Assembly (NCBI RefSeq): GCF_001956315.1
Contig: NZ_MOLY01000046.1
Location: 1-64,000, forward strand
Direction of reading: 5' to 3'
From: Sphingomonas montana
Lineage (GTDB): Bacteria; Pseudomonadota; Alphaproteobacteria; Sphingomonadales; Sphingomonadaceae
DNA: 64,000 nt
A program made the position numbers and the translations under genes. The notes beneath the pieces were generated by a model, which saw only the letters and a program-made list of their open reading frames with translations, was not told the origin of the DNA and made no database searches. Numbering within the stretch: position 1 is the first letter of the stretch; each line of letters starts with the position of its first letter. Below are positions 17,180 through 24,881 of the stretch, piece by piece.

Positions 17180-17796
17180 GCCGAAACCTGCATGCGGACC
17201 GGCGTCGGGTTGAACCCGTTGCACGGATTGTTGATCTGCGGGCAGTTGGACACGACGACGATCACATCCATTTCGGCGCGCAGGTCGACGGTCAGGCCGG
17301 GCGCGGAGATGCCATCGACGATGCCGAGCGTACCGTCCGCTTCGACCGGCACGTTCATGAAGAAGTTGATGTTCGACACCATGTCGCGCTTGCCGCGACC
17401 GGCGCGGACATTGGCGTCGAGGAAATTGTCGACGCAGCTATGTTGCGCCTTGGTGTGGTGGCCGTAGCGCAGCGTGTTGGATTCGCAGGAACAGGCCCCG
17501 CCGATCGTGTCGTGATAGGCGACGTTGGTGGCAGTGATCGTCATCATCGGCCGGCCTTCGTTGGACAGCAGCACTGCGCCGGCGCGCAGGAACAGGTTGC
17601 GCTGTGCCGCGATCGTATCCTGCGCGCTGTAGCGTTCGGCATCGTCGGCGGCGGCGTACATCAGGAAATCGACCGCCTGATTACCTTCGAGATCGACGAT
17701 GCGCAGCGTTTCGCCCGCGTTGATGCGGTGCATCCACGGCGCGCGCGCGGGCACGGTCTCGTCGTGGCGGATGGTGCCGGGAAGGGGTGGGGTCAT
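17176..17796 (-). CDS. UAAP2, DUF1989 (carboxyguanidine deiminase-type subunit)
   Basis: A 206-residue DUF1989 protein, urea-amidolyase-associated protein 2. Recognisable stretches are RIVDLEGNQAVDFLMYAA, CSCESNTLRYGHHTKAQHSC and NINFFMNVPVEADGTLGI. The Cys/His set is of the kind expected for a metal site. Relatives encoded next to guanidine carboxylase form, with UAAP1, a heteromeric carboxyguanidine deiminase that yields allophanate. The start at 17796 (MTPPLPGTIRHDE) has AGAGAGG just upstream; an in-frame ATG at 17820 would overlap the UAAP1 end. The stop is coupled to the carboxylase start. Function is by family analogy. Confidence 0.87.
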   Translation of the reverse strand: MTPPLPGTIRHDETVPARAPWMHRINAGETLRIVDLEGNQAVDFLMYAAADDAERYSAQDTIAAQRNLFLRAGAVLLSNEGRPMMTITATNVAYHDTIGGACSCESNTLRYGHHTKAQHSCVDNFLDANVRAGRGKRDMVSNINFFMNVPVEADGTLGIVDGISAPGLTVDLRAEMDVIVVVSNCPQINNPCNGFNPTPVRMQVSA

Positions 17797-17809
17797 GGCG
17801 ATCCTCTCT

Positions 17810-18619
17810 TCAGCGGGCATAAAGATCTTCGGTGTTGAGGAAGGCGCGCAGGCCCTCCGGCGTGGCGGTGCGGACCGCGTCGTCCGCCGCCGCCGGGGTT
17901 CCGCGCCAGGCGGTCGCGCGCAGCGGCGTGATGGTGAAGTCGGGGCGCGGGTCGAGGACGTGGGGGCAGTTGGCCAGCACGACGATCAGCTCCATCTCCG
18001 CGCGCAGGACGAGGCTGCGGCCGGGGGCGAAGGGGCCGATCTGCGGCTCGGTCGTGCCGTCTCCGGCGATGCGGACACCCTTGAACCAGGTGATGCAGGG
18101 ATGGACGTCCCTGCGGCCCAGGCCGTGCTTGGCGACGCCCAGCATGAAGCGGTCGCGCGCGTTGGGCTGCGCGCCGTAATTCTTGCCGTTGCCGTAGGCG
18201 CGGGCGTTGGACGCTTCGTTGGATGCGCCGCAGAAGGCGTCGTGCGTGGCCGCGTCGTCTTCCAGGACGGTCATCATCACGCGGCCCATGTCCGACAGCA
18301 GCAGCCGGCCCGCGGCGAGATAGCCGTTCCACTGCACCTTCAGCGTATCGGCGACGTTCAGCCGCTCGGTCGGCGTCTCCGCATTGAACAGCAGCATCGA
18401 CGCGCAGGCATCGCCGGCCAGATCGATCAGCCGCAGCCGCGTGCCGCGCGCGATGCGGCGCGACGCGTAGCCGGCGGGCGCGATCGTTTCTTCCCACAGG
18501 ACCTCGCCGGGTGCGTCATCGGCGGTCGCGGGCAGGGTGGGCATGGACTCGACGCGCGTGCCCGTCATCGCACGGGCATGGTCGCGGGCGCCGAACGGAT
18601 CGGCGGTGCTGGTTGTCAT
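17810..18619 (-). CDS. UAAP1, DUF1989 (carboxyguanidine deiminase-type subunit)
   Basis: A 269-residue DUF1989 protein, urea-amidolyase-associated protein 1, about 60 residues longer than UAAP2 and its distant paralogue. Shared features include RLIDLAGDACASMLLFNAE, VMMTVLEDDAATHDAFCGAS and VVLANCPHVLDP (compare VVVSNCPQINNP in UAAP2). It probably pairs with UAAP2 to deiminate carboxyguanidine to allophanate, the step between the carboxylase and allophanate hydrolase. The ATG at 18619 overlaps the ABC ATPase stop by 4 nt, which supports this start and a single transcript. Role by analogy with studied guanidine-degradation operons. Confidence 0.87.
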   Translation of the reverse strand: MTTSTADPFGARDHARAMTGTRVESMPTLPATADDAPGEVLWEETIAPAGYASRRIARGTRLRLIDLAGDACASMLLFNAETPTERLNVADTLKVQWNGYLAAGRLLLSDMGRVMMTVLEDDAATHDAFCGASNEASNARAYGNGKNYGAQPNARDRFMLGVAKHGLGRRDVHPCITWFKGVRIAGDGTTEPQIGPFAPGRSLVLRAEMELIVVLANCPHVLDPRPDFTITPLRATAWRGTPAAADDAVRTATPEGLRAFLNTEDLYAR

Positions 18620-19395
18620 GCGGGGTCTCCGTGTGAAAGGTCGGTGGCCGGCGCGTCGGGCAATGTCGCGGTCTTGCGGTCGAGCGGCAGATCATAGGTG
18701 ACCGTCGCGCCGAACCGGTGCGGCGCATGCGGATCGTGGCGGCGCTTGTCGAAGGCGAGCACGCGGGTGCCGAGCTTGAACGCCTCGCCGATGTCGTGCG
18801 TGACCATGACGATGGTCAGGCCATGTTCGGCCCACAGCCGGGTGATGAGCGCGTGCATATCGAGCCGGATGCCAGGATCGAGCGCGCCGAACGGTTCGTC
18901 CAGCAGCAGGATGCGCGGATGCTTGACCAGCGCCTGCGCGATCGCGAGGCGTTGCTGCATGCCGCCCGACATCTGGGCCGGATAGACGTCCAGATTATGT
19001 TCCAGGCCGACCGCGGCGAGCATTTCGATCGCCGTTTCGCGGGCCGCGCGGCGTTGCGCCCCGAACAGCCGGGCGGTGAACGGTGCCTGCGCGCACTCCA
19101 TCCCGAACATCACATTGCCGAGCGCCGTCAGGTGCGGGAACACCGAATAACGCTGGAACACCACGCCGCGGTCTGGACCGCATTCGGCGCGCATCACTTT
19201 GCCGTCGAGCAGCAGCTGGCCGCGCGTGGGCGCTTCCTGCCCGAGGACGAGGCGGAGGAAAGTGCTCTTGCCGGCGCCCGACGGGCCGACCACGGCGACG
19301 AAGCTGCGTTCGGCCAGTTCGAGCGACAGCCGTTCGAGCACGATCTTGTCGCCATATTCGACCCAGATGTTGCGCAGTTCCAAAAGCGCGGTCAT
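18616..19395 (-). CDS. ABC transporter ATPase (urea/guanidine region)
   Basis: A 259-residue ATP-binding subunit of the nitrate/sulfonate/taurine type. Walker A is VVGPSGAGKST (Lys43), the signature is MSGGMQQRLAIAQALVKHP, and Walker B is ILLLDEPFGALDPG with the switch His in VTHDIGEAF. It energises uptake through the permease at 19392-20207, whose stop it overlaps as ATGA. Family members in this gene order are annotated as belonging to urea carboxylase regions. The imported compound is most likely the carboxylase substrate. Confidence 0.92.
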   Translation of the reverse strand: MTALLELRNIWVEYGDKIVLERLSLELAERSFVAVVGPSGAGKSTFLRLVLGQEAPTRGQLLLDGKVMRAECGPDRGVVFQRYSVFPHLTALGNVMFGMECAQAPFTARLFGAQRRAARETAIEMLAAVGLEHNLDVYPAQMSGGMQQRLAIAQALVKHPRILLLDEPFGALDPGIRLDMHALITRLWAEHGLTIVMVTHDIGEAFKLGTRVLAFDKRRHDPHAPHRFGATVTYDLPLDRKTATLPDAPATDLSHGDPA

Positions 19396-20207
19396 CGGCC
19401 GGCCCCGTGCGCCCAGGGGAAGCCGCGGCGGCTCAAGAACAGTAAGAGAGCATCGGCGGCGATCGCGAGGAGCGAGATCCAGGCGACATAGGGCAGGATG
19501 ATGTCCATCGCGAAATAGCGCCGGACCAGGAAGATGCGGTAACCGAGACCGACATCGGCGGCGACCGCCTCCGCCGTGATGAGGAACACCCAGGCCGGAC
19601 CCATCGACAGGCGGAGCGCATCGATCAGCCGCGGCATCAGCTGCGGCAGCGCGACGCGGATCGCTAGTTGCCAGCTGTTCGCGCCCAATGTCTGCGCCTT
19701 GGTGAACTGTTCCGCGGGCAACCCGGCGACGAAGTTCGTCAGGTCGCGCGTCATGAACGGCGCGATGCCGATCGCGATCAGCGCGATCTTCGACGCCTCG
19801 TCCAGCCCCAGCAGGATGAACAGGATCGGCAGCACCGCGACGGGCGGGATGACCGCCACGACCGCGATCGTGGGGCCGAGGATCGCGCGGGCCAGCGGCA
19901 TGACGCCGAGCAGCAGCCCGAGGACCAGCGCGGTGACGGTCGCGATGGCCAGCCCGATCCCGAGCCGGTACAGGCTGGCCAGCGTATCGCCGACGATCAG
20001 GATGCGATCGGTGTTGGGATCGCGATCGGTGGTGAAGGCCCGGATCGCGTCCGCCATGGCGGAGAAGGTGGGCAGCAGCTTGTCGGCGGGATTGTCCAGA
20101 TGGCGCGCCTCGGACGCGACGAGATAGACGATCAGCAGCGCGAAGATCGGCAGCGCGCCCAGAACCAGCCGTGCGCCGCGACGCGGGCGGATATCGACCA
20201 GCCGCAT
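19392..20207 (-). CDS. ABC transporter permease (urea/guanidine region)
   Basis: A 271-residue inner-membrane permease with about six hydrophobic helices, starting with ARLVLGALPIFALLIVYLVA. The cytoplasmic EAA-like loop that docks on the ATPase is ANSWQLAIRVALPQLMPRLI. Homologous to SsuC/TauC/NrtB-type permeases. It follows the binding-protein gene after 177 nt that contain a strong hairpin, and overlaps the ATPase gene by 4 nt. Confidence 0.9.
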   Translation of the reverse strand: MRLVDIRPRRGARLVLGALPIFALLIVYLVASEARHLDNPADKLLPTFSAMADAIRAFTTDRDPNTDRILIVGDTLASLYRLGIGLAIATVTALVLGLLLGVMPLARAILGPTIAVVAVIPPVAVLPILFILLGLDEASKIALIAIGIAPFMTRDLTNFVAGLPAEQFTKAQTLGANSWQLAIRVALPQLMPRLIDALRLSMGPAWVFLITAEAVAADVGLGYRIFLVRRYFAMDIILPYVAWISLLAIAADALLLFLSRRGFPWAHGAGR

Positions 20208-20337
20208 TATCGCCGGCGTCCCGCGCTCATTGCGCGGGTCCGGGGCGGGCCGGCGATGCGTGTCGCAATGGGGTTCGGCAGCAGGGTCATCATGGTCCTA
20301 TGTCATGTCGCCTGGCGCCCGGGCGCGCCGCTCCGTT

Positions 20338-20359
20338 CGCCGGAACCGCTGTTCCGGCG
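20338..20359 (-). terminator. Intercistronic hairpin between binding protein and permease
   Basis: CGCCGGAAC-CGCT-GTTCCGGCG: a perfect 9-bp stem with a 4-nt loop, 26 nt after the binding-protein stop and with no U tract. Such hairpins often make more binding protein than permease by stabilising the upstream message or causing partial termination. Confidence 0.55.
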
Positions 20360-20384
20360 CAGTCCGTCGATCTGCGGCGCAAGG

Positions 20385-21479
20385 CTACAGCTTACCGTCC
20401 GCCGCGAGTTTCATGTAGGTCGGGTCGAACCGCAGCTTGACGTTCTGCGGATCGCCGAGCGTCTTGCCGCCTGCAAACCCGATGCCGATCGCGTCGACGG
20501 ACTTTGCGCCCGGCCCGAACAGGCCGTTTGCGAAGCTGAAGCGCCGCACGCGGTCGGTCACGGTGATGAGGTCGGGGTTTTCGGCATAGGCCGCCGCATC
20601 CTTCGCATTGGCATAGAGATGCGTCGTCTTGAGCTGGGCGTCGAAGCTGGCGATGTCCGTGCCGGCGGCCTTGGCCATGGCGGCGCGGGCGGCGCGGCCG
20701 GCGGCGTCGTCGCGCGCCATGACCGCCATCGTTTCGTACCAGATGCCGGCAAGCGCCTTGCCGAGGTTCGGGTTCGCCTTCAGCGTCGCGGTGCTGACGT
20801 TCAGCGTGTCGAGGATCTCGTTGGGAATCTTCGAACTGTCGAACACCATCGTGGCACCCGGCGTCGCCCGGATCGTAGCGAGTTGCGGGTTCCAGGTGGC
20901 GACCGCGTTCACGCCGGCTGCGGAGAAGGCGCCGACGATATCGGCGTCGCCGGTGTTCACTGTCTTCACGTCGGTGAGCGCCAGCCCGTTCAGTTCGAGG
21001 CCGCGGGCAAGCAGGAAGTGCGACACCGAAAGTTCGACCAGCTTGACCGAGCGCCCCTTGATGTCCGCCATGGTGCGGCCGTCCTTGAGCACGACGCCAT
21101 CATTGCCGTCGGAATAGTCGCCGATCAGCAGGACAGTGGTGTCCTTGCCGCCCGCCGCCGGGATGGTCAGCGCGTCCATCGTGGTGGAGACGACGCCGTC
21201 CAGCTTGCCGGCGGCATATTGGTTCACCGATTCGACATAGTCGTTGACCTGCACCAGGCGGATCTTGACGCCATATTGGTCGGCCCATTTCTTGACGATG
21301 CCGGATTGCTGGGCATAGGCCCATGGCATCCAGCCGGTGTAGATCGACCAGCCGATCGTGAAGTCCGTCTTGGCGACGGCATCCGCGTTGCCGGTGCCGG
21401 CAGGGCTGCCACCGCAGCCGGCCAGCGACATCAGGATGGCCACCGCTCCAACGCTGGCGAGCCACGATCGACTCCGCAT
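20385..21479 (-). CDS. Periplasmic substrate-binding lipoprotein of the urea/guanidine ABC importer
   Basis: A 364-residue lipoprotein. The signal MRSRSWLASVGAVAILMSLA ends at lipobox Cys22 (LAGCGG). The mature part matches the NMT1/SsuA-like periplasmic binding fold: IGWSIYTGWMPWAYA at the start, VNQYAAGKLDGVVSTTMDAL, and GRSVKLVELSVSHFLLARG. This sub-family is known from urea carboxylase regions and is often named putative urea ABC transporter binding protein. Direct ligand data are lacking, and guanidine is as plausible here. It is the first gene of the operon; the start is at 21479, with GAAGGAAAC upstream. Confidence 0.9.
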   Translation of the reverse strand: MRSRSWLASVGAVAILMSLAGCGGSPAGTGNADAVAKTDFTIGWSIYTGWMPWAYAQQSGIVKKWADQYGVKIRLVQVNDYVESVNQYAAGKLDGVVSTTMDALTIPAAGGKDTTVLLIGDYSDGNDGVVLKDGRTMADIKGRSVKLVELSVSHFLLARGLELNGLALTDVKTVNTGDADIVGAFSAAGVNAVATWNPQLATIRATPGATMVFDSSKIPNEILDTLNVSTATLKANPNLGKALAGIWYETMAVMARDDAAGRAARAAMAKAAGTDIASFDAQLKTTHLYANAKDAAAYAENPDLITVTDRVRRFSFANGLFGPGAKSVDAIGIGFAGGKTLGDPQNVKLRFDPTYMKLAADGKL

Positions 21480-21626
21480 TCCCCGTTTCCTTCGTCATTA
21501 CCGGCCAGTCAGACGCGCATGATGGCGCGTCGGCGGGCCGCCCACATGAAAACCTGTCGAAGGGTCTGTCCCCTGGGCTTCGAAGGTGCCCGGCAGTGAG
21601 GCAGTGATGAAGGGTAAAAATTCTGA

Positions 21627-21657
21627 TGCGAGGCATAGGCAGCATCTATGCCTCGCA
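21627..21657 (-). terminator. 12-bp perfect inverted repeat, terminator or operator
   Basis: TGCGAGGCATAG (21627-21638), 7-nt spacer, CTATGCCTCGCA (21646-21657). On the minus strand it follows the LysR gene and is followed 6 nt later by TTTTT, so it reads as an intrinsic terminator for that gene. It also lies 148-178 bp upstream of the binding-protein start, where a dimeric regulator could bind. Confidence 0.55.
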
Positions 21658-21701
21658 ATACGAACATGTCTCTATCAAGTCGATACAACGTCCTGTCTGG
21701 T

Positions 21702-21753
21702 TGGTTCGGGCCTGTCGAGAAACCTGCGTCGGCTTCTCGACCGGTTCGAACCA
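21702..21753. repeat. Dispersed hairpin repeat (GTTCG...GTCGAGAA type)
   Basis: An imperfect inverted repeat with 20-nt arms (about 17 of 20 pair) around a 12-nt centre. Arms contain TGGTTCG and GTCGAGAA. The same core forms the near-perfect hairpin at 40695-40756, so this is a dispersed REP-like element, here just after the LysR gene end. Confidence 0.65.
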
Positions 21754-21780
21754 GGCGGCTCGGCCCGATGCGGTCGGGCC

Positions 21781-22719
21781 CTATGCCCTGGCCTGGGCCC
21801 GATGCCGGCGCAGGACCTCGTCCATGAACAGCTGCGTCGCGGTGTCGCGCGACGGTTCGGCACGGGCGAGCAGGAAGATGTCGTAGGATGGCTCCATATC
21901 CTTGTGGAGCAGCGGCCACAGCAGGCCCTTCGCAACGGCGTCGGCAGCAGGCAGCACAGGCAGGAAGCCGATCCCGACGCCGAGCGTGATGAGCCGGATC
22001 GTCTCGTTGATCTCCTCCGCCCGCCCGTTGACCCGGGTGCCGAGCCGGTAGCGCCGGCGCAGGCGAGTGATGGTGTCGAGTTCGTCCTCGCCGGTCAGGA
22101 CGAAGCCTTCGTCCTTGAGTTCGCCGAGCCGCGCGACGCGGTGGCCGAACAGCGGGTGGTTGCGCGAGCAATAAAGCTGCTGCCGTTCCACGAACAGCGG
22201 TTCGTAGACCAGTCCGCTGCGCACGTTGCTGTCATAGCCGACGCCGATCTCCGCCTCGCCATGTTCCAGCGCGTCGAGGACGGCCCGCCAGGGCGAGACG
22301 CGGATCTCGATATGGATGTTGGGGTTGCGCCGGTGGAAGCTGGCAATCGACTGGTCGAACTCCGGCGAGGTGATCGCGGAGATCAGCTGGATGCGGACGA
22401 CGCCTTCGATCCGCCGGGTCGCCTGCGCGACCTGGTGCGGGATCATGCGCGCGGCCTCGAGCATATCCTCGCACAGTGCCAGCAGCGCCGTGCCCGCGGC
22501 GGTCATCTCGACGCCGGTAGAGGAGCGCTTGAGCAACTGGACGCCGACCTGGTCCTCCAGTCGCTTCAGCGCGGCGCTGATGCTCGGCTGCTGCTTGTTC
22601 AGCCGACGGGCGGCCGCGCCGATGCCGCCGGCCCGGACGATATCGACGAAGGTACGCAACAGGTTCCAGTCGACCCGGCTGGCGAATGTCTTGTCGGGCA
22701 GGATCGCGCTATCGGCCAA
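21781..22719 (-). CDS. LysR-type transcriptional regulator
   Basis: About 312 residues. The N-terminal winged HTH is VDWNLLRTFVDIVRAGGIG then AARRLNKQQPSISAALKRLE; the effector-binding domain runs from about residue 100 (IEGVVRIQLISAITSPEFDQ) to the end. I prefer a TTG start at 22719, because GGGAG lies 8 nt upstream; an in-frame ATG at 22779 lacks any Shine-Dalgarno and would add 20 residues. It lies just upstream of the importer/carboxylase operon on the same strand, separated by a hairpin, and is the obvious local regulator. The target is inferred from position only. Confidence 0.85.
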   Translation of the reverse strand: MADSAILPDKTFASRVDWNLLRTFVDIVRAGGIGAAARRLNKQQPSISAALKRLEDQVGVQLLKRSSTGVEMTAAGTALLALCEDMLEAARMIPHQVAQATRRIEGVVRIQLISAITSPEFDQSIASFHRRNPNIHIEIRVSPWRAVLDALEHGEAEIGVGYDSNVRSGLVYEPLFVERQQLYCSRNHPLFGHRVARLGELKDEGFVLTGEDELDTITRLRRRYRLGTRVNGRAEEINETIRLITLGVGIGFLPVLPAADAVAKGLLWPLLHKDMEPSYDIFLLARAEPSRDTATQLFMDEVLRRHRAQARA

Positions 22720-23004
22720 ACATGAAGCTCCCGGATGTCCGGAGATATCCTTTAGCCGCGCGCGGCCTGTGCGCAACATTGGGGGGGGCGGGCGCGGTAC
22801 CGCATTCAGACCGTGATGACGGGAGGTCGACTATTCTCCGGATCCGCCGGCGGTCCTGTCATCCTGACGAAAGTCACGGTACGTCCGGCCCGGGATGACG
22901 ACCGTGATGGTCGGACCTGGTCGAACTGGCGCCGGCCGTGACAAGCTGTCGGCGCCTCGGCTGCGCTCGACGGGTTCCGCGGCCGCGCTCGGGATGCCCC
23001 GAGG

Positions 23005-23607
23005 CTATGCGTCCAGCAGGCTTTTCCGGAACAGCCTTTTCACCCGGCGGCTTTCGAGGATGCGGCCGATCACGTAGAGCGCGGCGAAGATCCCTGCGAA
23101 GATATAGCCCGGCGTCGGCGACGGCTTCTTGTCGTCCTCGCCGGGTTTCTTGTCCTTCTTGGGCGGGTCGGGTGCGGGCGCGCCCAGCGCGGCGTCGATG
23201 GGGTTGAGCTTTTTGGGGGGTTTTGCGACCTCGGGCTTCTTGGGCTTCGTTTCGGCCGCCGGTTCGAAGATCTTCGGCAGGATGACGGTTGCCTGCGCGA
23301 AGCCCAGGAACAGCAGGGGGGCCAGGAAACAGAACAGCAGCGCCCGGCTGGTCAGGTGGTAGCGCAGCATCAGCCCGGCCACGTCCCGTTCGATCCGCAG
23401 GATGCCCCCGTCGAAGACCGACATCCTGTCCTGCGCCGCCTGATCCTTCTTGCGGAAGATAAGCGTGTCGGTGGTGCGATCGTGGCTGGTTCCGGCCTGG
23501 TGGAACAGCGGATCGAGCCGGTCGAAGGCGTCGTCGACCGATTGTCCGGGCGCCAGCGCCAGGCTGCCCCTGACGTGCCAGATCCAGTCGAGGAAGCGCG
23601 TGTTCAC
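23005..23607 (-). CDS. Two-TM protein with Pro/Lys-rich linker
   Basis: About 200 residues, no family recognised. An N-terminal soluble part with a regular ADQSVDDAF-like pattern (SVDDAFDRLDPLFHQAGTS) is followed by a membrane helix (ALLFCFLAPLLFLGFAQATV). A long linker of KPKKPEVAKPPKKLNP type comes next, then a second helix (PGYIFAGIFAALYVIGRIL) and a basic tail. A GTG start at 23607 is chosen for its AAGGA Shine-Dalgarno; ATG at 23652 has none. It lies 61 nt after the second desaturase gene on the same strand and may be co-transcribed. Confidence 0.7.
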   Translation of the reverse strand: MNTRFLDWIWHVRGSLALAPGQSVDDAFDRLDPLFHQAGTSHDRTTDTLIFRKKDQAAQDRMSVFDGGILRIERDVAGLMLRYHLTSRALLFCFLAPLLFLGFAQATVILPKIFEPAAETKPKKPEVAKPPKKLNPIDAALGAPAPDPPKKDKKPGEDDKKPSPTPGYIFAGIFAALYVIGRILESRRVKRLFRKSLLDA

Positions 23608-23668
23608 AGGATTTCCTTCGGCAGCATGACGGGCGATCGGGGCGGCGGTCATGCGGGTGCGGGACCGG

Positions 23669-24583
23669 TCACTCGGCAGGCATCACCGTACCCGAATGCG
23701 ACCGTTCGAACCCGCGCCGCGCGCCGAACTTCGCCTTCAGCGTCTTCCAGCCTTCGGTGAAGGGGTAGACCATCGTTTCGCCGACCGACATGCGGCGCCC
23801 GCCTTCCATGCCCAGCAGTTCCGCCTCGCCATCGACGCAGGTGCCGAACATCCGGTCGATGATGATCCAGGTTCCGGAATAGTTGCTGCGGCTTGCCTCG
23901 AAATCCTGCGAATGGTGGACGCTGTGATGTTCGGTGGTGTTGAACAGGAACCGCCACCAGCGCGGCGTATTGAAGCGGACGTTGATGTGCTGGTAGGTGG
24001 CGACCGCCAGACCGAACGTGCCGGCGAGCAGCGCCGCGCGCGGCATGAAATCGAAGAACCCGCCGACGCCGAGCCCGATCAGGAAGAGTTCGACCGGGTT
24101 GCCGACCGCGCCCTTGTTGATGTTCAGCTGCGTGATGTAGTGATGCGGGGCGTGGGTCACCCAGAGCGGACCCCAGTTGTGCATCCCGCGGTGCATCCAA
24201 TATTGCCCGAAATCGAACACGAACGAGATCAGGATCGCCTGCACCAGCAGGGGAAGGCCGGTGAACCAGGCAAATTTTTCCCAGTTCAGGCTGTGCTGGA
24301 TCGCCTCGATCATGACGCCGTCGCCGACATAGGTATCGACCATGCGGAGCGCGGTGTAGCCGAGCCCGACGTAAAAGAGGTCCGTGGTCAGTTCCTTCCA
24401 CGTCAGCCGCCAGCTTTCGTGACGCGGGGTCAGCCATTCCAGGCCGAGCAGCAGCACCTTGAAACCGACGCCGATCCAGATGGCGGTCGATGCCTTCGCG
24501 ATCGAATTCGGCGCGTAGAACCAGAAGGCGATCAGTGCGAACAGCATCACCGGCTGGAACCAGGTGAAGAAAATCTGTTTCAT
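23669..24583 (-). CDS. Sterol desaturase family enzyme, second paralogue
   Basis: A 304-residue integral membrane di-iron oxygenase of the sterol desaturase / fatty acid hydroxylase family. All His boxes are intact: HRGMHN, THAPHHYITQLN and EHHSVHHS. The start at 24583 (MKQIFFTWFQPVMLFA) mirrors the N-terminus of the paralogue at 6770-7663. The open frame extends to 24736, but the additional 51 residues are not membrane-like and overlap a likely operator palindrome. Long stretches are shared with the paralogue, which points to duplication or acquisition of related copies. Substrate unknown. Confidence 0.87.
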   Translation of the reverse strand: MKQIFFTWFQPVMLFALIAFWFYAPNSIAKASTAIWIGVGFKVLLLGLEWLTPRHESWRLTWKELTTDLFYVGLGYTALRMVDTYVGDGVMIEAIQHSLNWEKFAWFTGLPLLVQAILISFVFDFGQYWMHRGMHNWGPLWVTHAPHHYITQLNINKGAVGNPVELFLIGLGVGGFFDFMPRAALLAGTFGLAVATYQHINVRFNTPRWWRFLFNTTEHHSVHHSQDFEASRSNYSGTWIIIDRMFGTCVDGEAELLGMEGGRRMSVGETMVYPFTEGWKTLKAKFGARRGFERSHSGTVMPAE

Positions 24584-24734
24584 CGGGCCGCCTTCGACCC
24601 TGGGAATATTTTCCCAGCCCACAGTGACCGGCGCCTGCGCCCCGATCACCCGCTTGCCTACGCGAACTCCGTCCATCTTGTCCCCGCGATGCGATGTGTC
24701 GATCGGAAGATGCCCGAAAAGGCGTTGCGGCATC

Positions 24735-24752
24735 ATACGTCATCGGACGTAT
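24735..24752. promoter_or_regulatory. ATACGTC-ATCG-GACGTAT palindrome
   Basis: Perfect 7-bp arms with a 4-nt spacer, in the region upstream of the second desaturase (start 24583) and 130 bp upstream of the divergent OmpA-domain gene (start 24882). It shares the TACGTC core with sites at 3706-3782 and 7749-7758. Confidence 0.35.
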
Positions 24753-24881
24753 GCCGGGCCGGCCGGTCTTGATCTCGCTCAACCGACGCGTCTTTTTTGC
24801 AGGTCGGCCGTTACGGTCTTCTGCCTTTCCAACAGCGGGCGCCAAAGGGCGGCCGGGGGGAACGAGCTTGGGAGGACTTGC

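Noticed and set aside
13613-17467. Very long open frame on the plus strand opposite the carboxylase
   Set aside because: It mirrors the carboxylase gene in a high-GC antisense frame, is rich in Asp/Arg/Val/Gly without motifs, and the minus-strand gene has clear domains.
21480-21780. Guanidine-I riboswitch
   Set aside because: Looked for because of the UAAP genes, but the conserved GGGUUCCG, CCGAGAG and GGGAUAAAAG-type blocks are absent.
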